A stretch of DNA of 64,000 nucleotides from Dasypus novemcinctus (Eukaryota > Chordata > Mammalia > Cingulata > Dasypodidae). The DNA lies in assembly GCF_030445035.2 (NCBI RefSeq), contig NC_080696.1, forward strand, positions 25,495,661 through 25,559,660, written 5' to 3'. The notes under the pieces were generated by a model that worked only from the letters and a program-made list of their open reading frames with translations, ran no database searches and was not told the DNA's origin. Numbering within the stretch: position 1 is the stretch's first letter; each line of letters starts with the position of its first letter. Positions 1-11,986 of this stretch are shown here, piece after piece. Made by a program: the position numbers and the translations under genes.

Positions 1-172
1 TCCTTGTGCGTGGGGCTCCCCCATGCGGGGCACACCCCTGTGTGGCACAACACGTCTTGCACGCATCAGCACTGCACATGAGCCAGCTCCACACGGGTCA
101 AGGAGGCCCGGGGTTTGAATCACGGACCTCCCATGTGGTAGATGGATGCCCTAACCACTGGGCCAAGTCTAT
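1..172 (-). mobile_element. DAS SINE, 5' half, cut by window edge
   Basis: Minus-strand armadillo-type tRNA-derived SINE. Read on the minus strand it starts near 172 with the CTTGGCCCAGTGGTTAGGGC head (A box), followed by the GTTCAAAC-like B box and the GGCCTCCTTGACCCGTGTGGAG body. Its 3' half lies outside the window. It abuts a second SINE fragment (173-401) in the same orientation, and the junction falls inside the body of that second copy, so this one looks like a later nested insertion. Confidence 0.85.
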
Positions 173-401
173 TTCTCAGGCTGAACTTTCTTTCGTGCTG
201 GGTGGCTCTCCTTACGGGGTGCACTCCTTGCACGTGGGTCTCTCCTACGCATGGACACCCCTGCGTGGCACAGCACTCATTGTGCGCATCAGCACTGCAT
301 GTGGGCCAGCTCCACACAGGTCAAGGAGGCCCGGGGTTTGAACCGCAGACCTCCCATGTGGCAGACAGATGCCTTAACCACTGGGCCAAGGCTGCTTCCC
401 C
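173..401 (-). mobile_element. DAS SINE, 5' part, interrupted by a second SINE
   Basis: Same family and strand as the fragment before it. The head is at about 401 (GGGGAAGCAGCCTTGGCCC on the minus strand) and the body runs to the GAAAGTTCAGCCTG segment near 178, where it stops abruptly at the start of the neighbouring SINE. The missing 3' half probably lies beyond position 1. Confidence 0.8.
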
Positions 402-2504
402 AAATCATAATTATGAAATTGATTTAGTTTTGTCTCTGCTAAAAATCATTTGGAAACTAACTTGATTCTGACCAAAATTTGCAACATAATCAGGTAAACA
501 TCAGATTAAAACATTCTAACTTTTAGTTTTACAACTGTTTAGTTGGAATTCTCAAAATAAATTTGTGTCTGATTGTTGACAATACATGGAAATATTAATA
601 GTAATTTAAACAATTCTGCAAACAAATCTATTACTATAGCAAGAATGTAAATATCCATGGAAACATAATTAGAGGGAGACAAAGTGGAGGAAAGTTAATT
701 TCCCTGAGGATTAATTGTGGAAAACTTTTCTGCTCATGTAATGATAGGATAGTCTTCCCAAATGTAATAAGATCATCACCTTTTCACACTTACTAATGAC
801 AAAATTTTTAGCGGTTTAAACATTAGACTTGGACTTTAAATACATTGTGAGTCTTTGAGATGACTTAACTGGTTAAATAAACTTAATAAATTATAGACCC
901 ACTATGTTGTTGCTCTTCAACTTAAAGTGAGGGCAGGCTTGTGTGGTGTGTTTTGTGACTTTGTGCATGTGTTTCTATGTACTGCTGTTGTTTGTGTGCA
1001 ATTATGTTTGGAAGAGATATTAGTTTAATCATTAACTCTTCATTGTGGGCTCCAATCAAGTACAAATTTAATACATCAATGAAAAACTGGAATCAAAATG
1101 AACATTTGTATCTTTCAACAATGCAGACCAATTTATGAAGTAAGATTCTGAGTCTCAGGAAGTAATGAAAATTCCTCACAATTCAATATTTATTATACTC
1201 TTTACTTTATGAGCATATCCTGAATTCCTTTCTATTTAGCTTGAAAATATCTTTGCTACACTATTTCCTTCCACCTTTTCTCTGGCAAATCTCTTCTTTT
1301 GAATGTTATCTCCTATTCAATATGTTTCTCATTTTAAATCCTAGTGAACATAAACAAAATATGATCTAAATTTATTAGCATGTGTGTCCCTGATTTGGGC
1401 TACATCTAAAATGTATAAGCACCGTATTGGCAAGAAGTTTCAACTATGCCCTGTTAAAATTTCTGCACATCATCAAAACATAAGAAAAAATGTTATTTAT
1501 AATGAACTGATAGTTACCCTTTAATTCTTTATATAAATGTTTTAAGGTTTACAGTGCTTAATATTATCTAAAAGATATCAAGGAAAAAAGAAATTAAGGA
1601 AAAAAGGGTTTTGTGTATTATACCACTGTTGGTAAACAGTTAAACCTTACCCAAAGAGAAGCCTAAGTTTTGCCTTGGTTTCTGCAAGAGATTATCTAGG
1701 CCCTAGGAATGTCATGGCAGATAGAAGTGTCCTTGGTGACCTGTGCGGTGATAAAAATGTGATTTAGGTTGGTGGCATTGGGGTGTATAGTATTAGTCTC
1801 TGGAGGGTTTGGTGGATATAGTTTGAGATCAGTCATTTTTATACGATTGAACCCCATAAACTATGGACCCCAAGGCTCACACAAACTTCCATTTGTTTGC
1901 AGTATGCGCTGTCACACATTAATGCATAGAAATAACACTCTCTTGACTGCTTGGGGAGAGGATGACAGGAAACTTCATATTTGGTTCTTTTCCTGAAATC
2001 TGCCCTATGTGTCTCTTCCCTTGACTGACTTTAATCTGTATCTTATCCCACTTAATAGAATATAACTTATAACTGTGACTATAACAGCTCTCAGTGAGTT
2101 CTTGGCATTCTCCTAGCAAGTCAAGAAACCTTGACAGTGGTTCTGGGGACCCTCACATTTGCAATTTATTTTTAAAAAATGAGGTAGTCATGTGGACTCT
2201 TTCCTTTATGCAGTTGACTCACTTTCTCACAGTCCATTCCACTTTTTATATAAGTTATGCCAGTAGAAGATATATGACAAGCTAGAATTAGATTTCTAAC
2301 GTCTAAGAAAATATATTTTTCTCTATTAATTTCTTTGTTGAATAAATATTGTGAAAGTTACACTATTGAATCTTGAACCCCAATTTGACTCAAATATCTA
2401 GTCAGTGATGAAAATTCAGTAACTCAAAATAATAAGAGAAATTAAATAAAATGTATAATTTACATTATAGGTGTTATTTTTCATATAAATCTTAATTAAA
2501 ATTT
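402..2504. other. AT-rich non-coding stretch, nothing recognised
   Basis: AT-rich DNA with only short random frames. I see no splice-bounded exon, RNA gene or clear repeat. Old decayed repeats cannot be excluded by eye. Confidence 0.5.
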
Positions 2505-3545
2505 TGCAAGAGGAGGGCTGAGAAGTGATACTGATGCTTAACATAAGTAGAAGTTTTAATTAACTTGACTGTAAAAATGTGGAAATGGGTAAAGTTGATG
2601 GTAACACATTATAGTGAGTAGAACTAATGCAGCTGATTCATAAATGGGACTGTGGCTAAAAAGAGTTGTCTATGAATGTAAATGTGAAGTTAAAGAAGGC
2701 TCTAGAATAATCTAGGTGGGAAGCAGATTAGGCTCAATGGATAGGGAGTCTGCCTACCACATGGGAGGGCCAAGGTTCAAACCCAGAGCCTCTTGACCCA
2801 TGTGATGAGCTGGCCCATGCCCAGTGCTGATGCACGCAAGGAGTGCCATGCCATACAGGGGTGTCCCCCATGTAGGGGAGTCCCATGCACAAGGAGTGTG
2901 CCCTGTAAGGAGAGCCGCCCTGCATGATAAAAGTGAAGCCTATCCAGGAATGGGGCCGCACACACAGAGAGCTGATGCAGCAAGATGATGCAACAAAAAG
3001 AGATACAGATTCCAGGTGCTGCTGACAAGAATACAAGTGGACACAGAAGAACACACAGTGAATGGACACAGAGAGCAGACAATGGGGGGGGGGGCAGGAA
3101 GAGAAATAAAAAATAAATCTAAAAAAAATAGAATAATCTAGGGAATAAATAACATAGTGAACCCAGAACTTGATGAGAATTGTGGTTAAGAGTACAAATG
3201 CAAGAATGTCCTTCTATGAAGCAGAACAATATACATCACAGTTGAAAGGTGGTAAGAACATGGAGAAGCATGGGAATGTAACCTATGGAGTATAGTAAAC
3301 AGCAATACTGTAATATTCTCACATCAATGCAAAGAAGTACTGTGATAATAATAGGGGTGTATTTAAAAAATACGAAATGCATGTTATAGACCATTGTTAG
3401 TGGCAATAGTCTGATGATATTATCTCGTAATCTGCAACAAATGTCCTGCAACAGTGTAGTGCCTTGGTGGAGGGGTGTTATATGGGAATTCCACACATGT
3501 GTATGATTTTTTTGTAAGTTCACAACTTCTCTAATAAACATATGT
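2505..3545 (+). mobile_element. L1 3'-UTR copy (5'-truncated), split by a SINE
   Basis: The segments 2505-2716 and 3143-3545 match, in order, the sequence that directly follows L1 ORF2 remains at 29,741-30,350. Shared landmarks include GTAGAAGTTTTAATT, GATGAGAATTGTGGTT, GGAGAAGCATGGGAA and the terminal GTAAGTTCACAACTTCT box. This makes it a severely 5'-truncated L1 carrying only 3' UTR. A SINE at 2717-3128 interrupts it. Confidence 0.65.
2717..3128 (+). mobile_element. DAS SINE inside an L1 3' UTR
   Basis: Complete plus-strand SINE: head TGGGAAGCAGATTAGGCTCAA, B-box region GGTTCAAACCC, body, a G-run near 3086-3095 and tail AAATAAAAAATAAATCT plus A's. It is flanked by a perfect 14-bp target duplication, TAGAATAATCTAGG, at 2703-2716 and 3129-3142. 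Most CpGs have decayed to TG/CA, so it is not among the youngest copies here. Confidence 0.93.
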
Positions 3546-4529
3546 TTTGTTTTGTTTTTTATTTTGTGCAGACTTCTCCAGTCCCCACAACTGTAGAGAA
3601 GGCATGGATATTGAATTAGATAAGTATATTTTCTGATGAATAGGAAAACAATCCAAACTATTAACATAGACTTCTAATATAAGGCCAGGCTATACTGCCA
3701 AAACTTAGACAATACCAATTCAGAGCCTGCATCCACACACTCACTTCAGGAGACCTCTGCTGAGGATGAACTGGCAAATGATTACATCATGAAATGGTTA
3801 TATTAAGAAATAATTCATTTGTTATCAAATCTCCACAATTAAGAATCATTTTTATGTCCTGGCTCTGCCATATTTTAGCTGGGAAACTTTGTTTATTCTT
3901 TTCTATGATGCTGAAAAAGCTGTATCTGGTATCCAACCAGGAAAGTTCTGCATTTTAATGCACATTCTGCAAGGAAAAGATGACATTCAGCACATTTGGT
4001 TGACTCAGGTGATGAGACTAGCTTCCACTGAAATGATAATGTGAGAGACTTCCTGAAAAATTTTACACTGAAACTATTTGGGGACTGACTTAAGTTCCAT
4101 TATTATGACACCTTCTCCTCATAAGCTGTTTCTTTTCATAAGTGCCCCCAAACTGACCAAGTATAAATTAATGTCTTTGATTCCAAGGTAAGTTTTTTAA
4201 AAGCCATTTCCCAGCATCCTGTCCTGTGAGAGAGTGGAGAGGAGTAAAGGAAAAGCTGGGATGGAGGAAAGAGGGTGAAGATCTTGTTTGTGCTGTTTTG
4301 CTCACCTCCACCCACCCATCCCATTTCTGTGTTTTGGAAGGCCTTCCCAGATGCTGTCAACAATTTTCCTGCTAAATTGGCAGGGAAGAGATCAAATAGT
4401 TCATGGTTAATCCTCTCACCATTTTAACTGGGCTTCTCTGTTGGAAATTACTGACATAGTAGTAAAGTTCTTCATGCCACTTGTATTGAGCTTATTAAAA
4501 TTCTAAAATATGTTCTCATTAAGATAGGC
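3546..4529. other. Non-coding stretch, nothing recognised
   Basis: No convincing frame, RNA gene or repeat signature. A short open frame on the minus strand (4136-4363) has no recognisable protein features. Confidence 0.45.
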
Positions 4530-5400
4530 TTCATGAATTTTGCAAATCAAGAACACTTGTGTACTGGCACCCAGATCAAGAACTGTACTAGAACCCCAGA
4601 GGTTCCCTCATGCCCCACTCTAGTCAATACTATATCTAATGATAACCATTTTTCTGACATCCATCAGAACATATTATTTTCACATTTTTGTAATTCATAT
4701 AAAGAAATTACCTGTGTTACTTCTTTTTGTCTCTCCTATCACAGAATATCATATTGGTGTTATTTATCTCTTTTGTTTATCATAACTATATTGAGTTTAT
4801 GCTGCTTTTTGTATGAAATAACGTGTGTGAACATTCCAAAATGCATTTGTCAATAATAAGTTTCATGATGCTTGGGTACTTTTTTTGTTTTAAATTGTGC
4901 AAATATAAATGAGTATGTATCTTTTGGTAATGCATATCTAAATTTGTGGAATATAAACTGTTGGTTTGGAGGAATTGCTGGGTTATAAACTGAGAATATG
5001 TTCAGTCTTTGTTGGAACTGCCCCCACATTTCCAAGATGCTTGCAAAATGTATCCAAACACTTTGCTCCGCAAGGTATTTATTTGTTGTGGCTTTACATC
5101 TTAGCCAACAATTGATGTTATAGGTCATGTAAACACAAGCCAGTTTTGTAAGTGGTGACAGTGTTTCATAATGGACTTGTTTGCATTTCTCTGGTGCTTG
5201 GATATGTAGAGCATACTTTTGTATGTTTATTAGCCTCAAGTACATCCTCTTTTGTGAATTATATGTTCAAGCTTTTGGATAATTTTTATTTTGGTCACCT
5301 ATCATGTTCTCATTTTTTGGTAGGAGATTTTATACACTCTTCCATATTCTGGATTACCACTTTCTACCTTACTGATGTCTTATAAAGAAAAGGAATATTT
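4530..5400 (-). mobile_element. Old L1 remnant, antisense
   Basis: The plus strand reads as the antisense of an L1 3'-half: GGAGGAATTGCTGGGTTATAAACTG, then TTGGAACTGCCCCCACATTTCC, then the stretch matching 'gcatttctctggtg...' and 'ttggtcac'. This order is typical of the antisense ORF2 end in ancient mammalian L1s. Heavily mutated and no frame survives. Confidence 0.55.
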
Positions 5401-7020
5401 AATTTTGATATAGTCACATTTACTAATTTTTTAACTGCAAATTGTGTTTATTTTTTAAAAGAATGAAATATTCGAAAGAAAAAGATGGGGTCGCTGGGTG
5501 TAAAGTGAGTCAATTATGACACACTCTCCCCACACCCCAATGCTTCAGTGCTGAAGACCAAACAGAGCAATACAAAGCAAATCTTCAAGAACTCAGAGGG
5601 CTGGGCTCTAAGGATTGAAAAGAAGGACAAGGAGTCTTCCTTAGCTCACACCTACGTGTCCTTGTGATTTGGGAATTTATTTTGCCATCAAAATAAGCCC
5701 TGAGACCTACATATCATGCTCATATAATGACCAGGCCTAGCAGATGAACTGAGTTGGAATAATGAGTTGGATAATTTTTAAAAGAAGGCCTCCAAATCCT
5801 GCCTGCTGATGCTTAAACTTGCCCTATCAAGACGAATCTTGCAAGGCAAATTTGGTTGTCAGACTTCTGGGCTGCCTTCAAGGGCTAACTGATCTCTTAA
5901 ATTGAGATGCACAACTTTACCTGATGGGAAGTTGCTCCGTACCTCAAAAGCTCAAGTCCTGAGTTTGGAATGTAGGTGCCAGGCACGCTTGTTTTGACCA
6001 ACTTGAGTTTTATGTTGTGAGCATGCTAAAAAAGCACTGCACAGCAAATGGAGCACACTGAAATACACTGGCCAGGGTGGGTAGGCAAATACTAAGAAAT
6101 AAAACAACTTGCTTAAAAATAATTTCTGACAATTGCCTTAAGAATAACACTGCAGGAAAAATACATAGTTCTGAGAATTCCAAATCCTTTCATATTTCTC
6201 CCTTTTCCATTTACTTTGTTACTCAGAGCAACATCATTTAATGGAAAGTTTAAAAATAAGCAGCACAAGAATACATGCTGTAAATGACCTGGTTAGATTA
6301 ACCATTAAATAAATTTACAGTGCGTAATAATGTAAGGAAAGTAAAATAGTACTTACTGCAGTTTTGATTATTACCATGTTTAAGCCTTTTTAAAAACCAA
6401 TTAATACTGATGCTATAGGAACATTTGAAGACAAATATACTTAATTTAAGGAATAAAGCACCTGAATAGTTTGTGCAGTTTTGTGAACTACACAACAAAG
6501 TCCAAAAACAGTCCAAAACAAAGTAGTTATTTAATTTTTAGGGAAAGTTTGATTATTGAAATTTTGTGTGCTTACTTTAGGTTATATCAACAAAACTCAG
6601 TCTATTTTTGTGTAAGTGCTTTCCTTCCTTGATATTATTGGTTTTGGATTTTAGATGGATTTCCTCCAAACGGAAAGTTCTTGTGATAAAAAACACTTTC
6701 AATTCTTATTAATGACCTAGGAATAGTGCAGAGAAATCTCCCTAAAGCAGATTATTTTTTCATTAAACTATTTTAGAATTTATGAATTCTGTTATTTCAA
6801 TCCACAATTGTAGACATTTTCCCCATTTAGTTAGCTTTTTAGTAAACTATAATGCTCACACAAAAGAGAGTGAAAGTTACACTACCCCATGACAGTTTGA
6901 TTTCAAAATCCTTTCAGAAACTAAAGTGATTAAATTGGAATAAAGAGTGGCATATTTCCCAGGTTTAGAATCGCGATTTTTTTCTTAGCTGTTTGGAAAA
7001 TAGCTATCTCCCCTGCATTC
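5401..7020. other. Non-coding stretch, nothing recognised
   Basis: AT-rich sequence with no supported gene or RNA. It may be unique sequence upstream of the CpG island at 7.43 kb. Short frames (for example 6298-6516 minus) have no features of a protein. Confidence 0.45.
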
Positions 7021-7846
7021 ATTTAAAATGTATCTCCTGAAGTGCAAGATCGGAGTTGACCAGTGATCAATTTAAAGGATTTATAATCCAAAATCACTGT
7101 GCATGCTTGGCATGGAGGCCTGGCTCCCAGGTAATTGCTTGGGCCTGAGGTCACAAACTGCCAGTTAAAATGGGAGTGTTTGTTTATTTCCAGGGGGCAC
7201 CAATGGGAAGGGGCTAACCTTTCAGTTAGGAAACTGTACCAGCCCTTTACTTTGAGACTGCTAATCCTCCGCCTGAAGATTTGTCCCTGCCTCGCTGACA
7301 CCAGATTTAAGGGAAGACGCCTAGTTTTAAATGCCATCCGTAGTTTTACTTCCCGCTCGACTTCAACACACCAAAGATTGTTAGAGTCTGTGTGGACCAA
7401 GGGAAAAGGCTTTGCAAGGTCTGTTTACCAACGGCGTTACCTCGGGGAAACCGCAGCCCTGCGAGCCCCAAATGACCTACGGCAAAGATTCTCCAAGTGG
7501 AGCAAATTTCCAGCCCCGCATAAACCCACATCCCTGCAGGGGGGACGGCCTCGCCTACCGCCTGCCGAGAGTGGTCGTCTCGCGTCCCGCGCCTTCCCGG
7601 GAAGGTTTCCAGCCAGCCGAGGCGCGGGCTGCACCGCCAGTGCACGAAAGCCGGGCCGAGGGGAGCGCGGGGCTCCGGGGACGGCGAGTGCCGAGAGCGC
7701 GCGGGGACCCGGGGGACCCGAAACCCAGCGCTGACGGCGGTGTCTTTCTGCTCCTCTCCAGCGTTCCAGCTCGGTTTCCCCCTCCCTGCCTCCCTCCCCC
7801 TTTCTCTCTCTCCCCCCTCAGCTCCTACTCAGGGTAGGGTGTGTCG

Positions 7847-7854
7847 TGACGTCA
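7847..7854. promoter_or_regulatory. Consensus CRE (TGACGTCA)
   Basis: Perfect 8-bp palindromic CREB/ATF site containing a CpG, inside the CpG island. Such full CREs are mostly functional when they lie close to a transcription start. Confidence 0.65.
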
Positions 7855-7878
7855 CAGAGATTCCGCCCAACTCCGCTG

Positions 7879-7884
7879 CACGTG
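7879..7884. promoter_or_regulatory. E-box (CACGTG)
   Basis: Perfect palindromic E-box, the USF/MYC class of site, 24 bp after the CRE in the same island. Confidence 0.5.
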
Positions 7885-7889
7885 GCGGG

Positions 7890-8109
7890 CGTGGGCAGCC
7901 GAGCAGAGCGGAGCTGCGCGGGGGCGAGCGGGGAGTGCCCAGGACTACCGCGAAGGGGCAGGGGAGGCCGTGGCCGGGGGCGCAGAGTCGGAACCCGAGA
8001 AAAAGCCCGGAGGAGAGCGAAAGGAGGAGAGGGAGCTGGGCAGGGCGCTGGGACAGGAGCTGTTCGCGCAGCAGGCGCAGGCCCGTCCACTGTGGAAGGA
8101 GGGCGAGAG
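7890..8109 (+). other. Possible non-coding first exon
   Basis: Purine-rich, CpG-rich sequence ending at GAGAG/GTGAGG (donor GT at 8110-8111), a near-consensus splice donor placed about 250 bp downstream of the CRE. This is where a first exon of a CpG-island gene would end. No start codon with a convincing protein follows. The exon start is arbitrary. A minus-strand transcript is equally possible. Confidence 0.25.
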
Positions 8110-8139
8110 GTGAGGAGGGGATGGAGAAGAGGAAAGCCC

Positions 8140-9990
8140 ATTTACTACTTTTTAAAAATCAGTTTAATTTGGCTTGTTTACAAAATTCTTACCATTCTAA
8201 ATCACAAATTACATTTTATATCTTTTTTCTAAAATCTGTATTTTAAAATAATTCCTCTATTTTTACCTATAACTTTAATACCTTCAATCTATTTGGAATT
8301 GATGTTGGTTTATTGTGTGAGATGGAATCCTGAATTTTTTTTCATTATGGGCAACCACTTCACAAATTACCATTTATTTAAAAAGCCATCATTTGACCCA
8401 CTGTACCACACTGTCTGCTTTTTTTTGTAAGTCATGGTTGCCTAAATGTGGGTATGCTTTCAAACTCCTTAATCTGTTATGCTAATTATTTCATTTACCC
8501 TTGTGCCACTAACATACTCTCTAATAAATAGATCCCATGAAAGTTCTTCATACTTGCTGACTTAAGTCCTCCCGCTTGGTTCTTCTAATTTAAGTTGACT
8601 TTCAGTCTTCTTGGCCCATTGCTTATGAACTTAGAATTTGTTTGCGAATTACTCACATTAATAAATGGTACAATCTTAAGAGGAATTATATTTAATTTAA
8701 TATATGGAAAACTTTGGAGTTAATGGAATTTTAGCAGTTATGTCTATATGATATGTCCCACCATTTATTAAGGTTTCTTTAACTTCTTTCAATAATGCTT
8801 TGTAGTTGCCAATGTAAGGGTTTTCCACACATTTTATGACTGTTATTTCATAGTTTCATTGGTGTTATCTTTCATTTGTTTCCAGAATATGGAGATACAA
8901 ATGCTTTGTTAATGACCTTCCAGACAATTTGTAATGAGTTATTAAATCCAAAGATTATAGATTACTTTGAAACTTCTAGATATAGTTATGTTATTTGGAA
9001 ATAATGACAATTTTATGTCTTCGTTTTTATATGCCATTTATTACTTGTGTTAATTTCTTGTACAAATTGAGTCACAACAGTACAAATTAAATAGCAATGA
9101 TGGTAGCTGTCATTCCAAATGGAATATCAGATGGAAAGTTTTCAAAATCCCAACATTGCTTATAATGTTGGAAACAAGTTAGGTATTCTTGTTTTTGTGA
9201 GATTAAGGATGGTCTATTTCTAGATTTTAAAATGGTTTTCATTAACTGGGCTGAATTTTGTAAAGTGCTTTTCCACATCTATTGAGATAACAGGTTTTTC
9301 TGTTTTATTTCTGTTAATGTAGTGAACTACATTGAATGCTTTTACAAAAGTTAAATGACATCGTATACATGAATTGGTTCTCCTTTTCATGAAATATTAT
9401 CCATTTAATATTTCTCTGGGTTCCATTCACATTTTGTTGTGGATTTTGTTCCATGTCCATGATAAAGAATGTTCTCTTAGTTTCCATTCAGGGAATTAGC
9501 TTCCTATTTTACTATTCTATAGAGAATTCTGTCCAACATTGATAGGGAATACTCAGGAAACTAGGGCTCTATGACTATAAACATGCTATAGATATCTAGC
9601 TTCATTCCATTGTAGTTTATATACACTTTGGATTTTTCAATATTTTGAAATTTATAAGTGATTTGTTTAACCTACAGTAAATGTATGCTTTTCATAAATC
9701 TTCCGTGTGATTTTGAAAAAGTGAGTTATAATATTAGGTGTAGTGTTATATTTATGTCAATTAGATAAAATATATTATGTATCCCTTTCACATATTCCAT
9801 GTACTCATTTAGTTTTTATTTGTGTGTTCCAAAAGCTATGAATAAAAGTAGGTTTAAGGTTTTTTGTTATTATTGTGTATTTCTTATGTCTCCTTTTGGT
9901 TTTGACTTAATTTATGCTTTGTACATTTTGAAGCTATGATGCTGGTTTTGATTGGATATGCCTATATAAAATAAATCCTGAAAGGGCCTA
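8140..9990 (-). mobile_element. Old L1 ORF2 remnant, antisense
   Basis: The plus strand carries typical antisense L1 ORF2 blocks: the run 'gggcaaccacttcac...ccatttatttaaaaagcc' near 8350 (antisense of the ORF2 C-terminal part) and 'ccacatctattgagataac...gttaatgtagtgaactacattgaatg' near 9270-9340 (antisense of the reverse transcriptase region). It is punctuated by many stops and indels, so this is an ancient, dead copy that begins immediately after the CpG island. Confidence 0.65.
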
Positions 9991-10391
9991 AAAGGATTAG
10001 CATTCTAATTCAACGATACTCTTAAAGCCTAAATCTTGGCTTCTAAGTAATTTTACCCAGAAAAATGATATGGGATTCTTTGGAGAATCAGTTGATTCAG
10101 GCCTGGAGTAGGGAAAAGAAAAGGTAAATGTAGAAATAAACTAGCATTGATACTTTATTCCATGAACTTTACCTTTTCAAACTCAGTAATGTAGATTTTT
10201 AAAAATCTATAAATTCTATTTCCAAAAAGATGTAATTTCATTTTTATATGCATGGAGAAACTACAGTGGTAGACAGGTAATTAAAATTAAGAAAAATTGT
10301 TTACAATTTTGACAATATAAACGTTTTAAGTTGAGGTTTTGATAAGATGGAATAAACTACAAATGTTTTTTTAAAAATCAAATCTAGATCC
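9991..10391. other. Non-coding stretch, nothing recognised
   Basis: AT-rich sequence between the old L1 and a GC-rich block. No gene or repeat family was recognised. Confidence 0.4.
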
Positions 10392-10675
10392 TCATTTGCT
10401 CCCAGGGGTGGCAGAGGGGTGAGCCCTCACCCACATGCCACCCCTCCTGCAAGCCACCCCAGGCTGCAGCGCTGCCTCCGGCTTTATTCCCAGGCCTGGA
10501 AGCAAGAGCAGCAGGAGGGGAGGGCCGCGCAGTGGGGTTCTGTGGCGTGGGGAGGGCTCCCACACACCTTCTCCTGTACTATGGGCAGTGGGAAAGGTGC
10601 ACGATGACGAGTCTTGCCCCCCGGGGAGCTCCATGCACCTCACAGGCACGGAGGCTGCTTGTGCCTGGCCAGGGC
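10392..10675. other. GC-rich block beside the ERV-1 3' LTR
   Basis: A 280-bp GC-rich island abutting the ERV-1 3' LTR. It contains overlapping short open frames on both strands without recognisable features. It may be the outer part of a longer or different LTR, but I found no second copy in the window to prove that. Confidence 0.3.
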
Positions 10676-10929
10676 TGTGGGTGGTGCTGAGACCAGCTCA
10701 GCAATAGGTTTACATGAAGGGAAGGTGACGCAGACCTGAAGAAATAAAAAGACAGAAAGACACAAGAGAGGAAATAAAGATTGGACCAGGAGACTCACGG
10801 TTTCTGAAACTGAGAACCTCAACCCTGGTTTCCACATTGTATTTATTTAGGAACTAACAAGCAGCTGTTTGTTATTTACTATAATAAGGGACAGGTCATA
10901 CAAAGTTCAGATGCCTCCTGACACAAACA
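10676..10929 (-). repeat. Candidate 3' LTR of ERV-1
   Basis: On the minus strand an A-rich purine run (AGCAAGAAAAAA) leads into TGTTTGTGTC, giving a polypurine tract plus LTR start. An AATAAATACAATG signal near 10,840 and a CT-rich R/U5-like stretch follow, ending around 10,676 with CACCCACA. Boundaries are approximate. No clearly matching copy was found at the 5' end of the provirus. Confidence 0.5.
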
Positions 10930-11049
10930 TTTTTTCTTGCTGACCAGATGGTATTGCATCTAGTCAAGTTCTGATGCTCCCAAGCCCACCCTTTTTGTCT
11001 GTGTTATGGAAGCATTACAAATTCAAACCATGTTCCTTCCCATTTTCCC

Positions 11050-11330
11050 ACAACAATTCCTGCTTTTTGTTTTTGCAAAGCAGTGATGACACATTTGGCA
11101 ATTTTTTGCTGCTTCATACCCCAGAGGGTTTATTGTGTGCATCTAAGGAGGTTGCTCTTACTATGGCGAGCATAGCTACCAGCAAATTAGGAGCAGTAAC
11201 TGGCAATTTCTCCTTTTCCAACTGTTGTTTGGCTTCTTGACTCAGATGTTTAATTTGCCTCCATGTGGGGGTGAAGCTGCTCTGGTCTTTGGAGTGGGAC
11301 TCATGTAGTTTCCAGCATCAATCTCTCCAT
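11050..11330 (-). pseudogene. env: ERV-1 env leader-like remnant
   Basis: Minus-strand frame reading through a lysine/glutamine-rich, leader-like stretch (for example TPTWRQIKHLSQEAKQQL) into a hydrophobic segment (LLVAMLAIV). The order, just downstream of integrase, fits the start of a betaretroviral env or accessory leader. The rest of env is missing before the 3' LTR. Confidence 0.4.
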
Positions 11331-11339
11331 CTGCATGAC

Positions 11340-11986
11340 TGAAGGTTCTGGGTTCCCCAGGAACTTTCATCGTCTTTTGGCATTCATGATATGGTTTTAT
11401 TCAGTGAGCTGGTACCCACACAGGACATTCTCTGTCTCCTGGGGAAACACAATCATACCCTCATCTCCAGGTTAACAGCTTCCCTGTTGACCATTCATTA
11501 GTCAGTGGATCATTCCACCAAATTAAAGGTTTTTCAGAGTTTGGGTTTGAGTTTTCGAATTATTTTGGAAATGCCTTTCAGCTGCTGTCCCTTCCAGGGT
11601 GGTTCCACAGTTAAGAAAAGTAAGAGTGAATTGTGCTTTATGTAACTGCACTTGAAGTGTTTCCTTGTTTCCCCCTTTTTGTTTTTGTAACATGAGTTTA
11701 AGGGTTTGATTTGCTCATTCCAAAATAGCTTGCCCTTGGGGGTTGTATGGAAGTCCTATAATATGTGAAATACTCCAAGTATCTAGAAATCTTTTAAGGG
11801 AAACACTGGTAAAGCAGGAGCATTATCTTTTTAGAGAATGGGGAAGTCCAATTACAGCAAAGCAAGCTAACGAATGCTGTCTCACGTGTTGAGCAGTTTC
11901 TCCCATCTGAGCTGTAGCCTAAATGAATCCTGAACAAGTATCTACAGAAACATGAACATAACATAATTTTCCAAAGGAGGAGATAT
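11340..11986 (-). pseudogene. pol: ERV-1 integrase, C-terminal part
   Basis: Minus-strand pol sequence. The core begins immediately after the solo LTR with a frame reading GKLCYVHVSVDTCSGFI, the integrase catalytic-core segment that carries the second acidic residue (the D in VSVDT). The rest is broken by stops. The N-terminal part lies on the other side of the inserted LTR. Confidence 0.7.

Larger units (their letters stand above)
7430..8130. promoter_or_regulatory. CpG island, candidate promoter
   Basis: About 700 bp with many CpG dinucleotides and high G+C, sharply bounded by AT-rich DNA on both sides. It holds a perfect palindromic cAMP-response element (TGACGTCA, 7847-7854) and a perfect CACGTG E-box (7879-7884) only 24 bp apart, a CCGCCC-type GC element at 7863, and a pyrimidine-rich run (about 7780-7825) just upstream. 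This is the architecture of a TATA-less CpG-island promoter. No coding exon was identified. The open frames across it lack stops because of base composition. Confidence 0.6.

Noticed and set aside
3236-3667. 143-codon minus-strand frame
   Set aside because: Antisense of an L1 3' UTR, AT-rich, not conserved in the other copy at 29.9-30.3 kb.
7135-8246. Long stop-free frames across the CpG island on both strands (up to 199 codons)
   Set aside because: They overlap each other in several frames, have Arg/Pro/Gly-rich composition expected of GC-rich DNA, and show no known domain.
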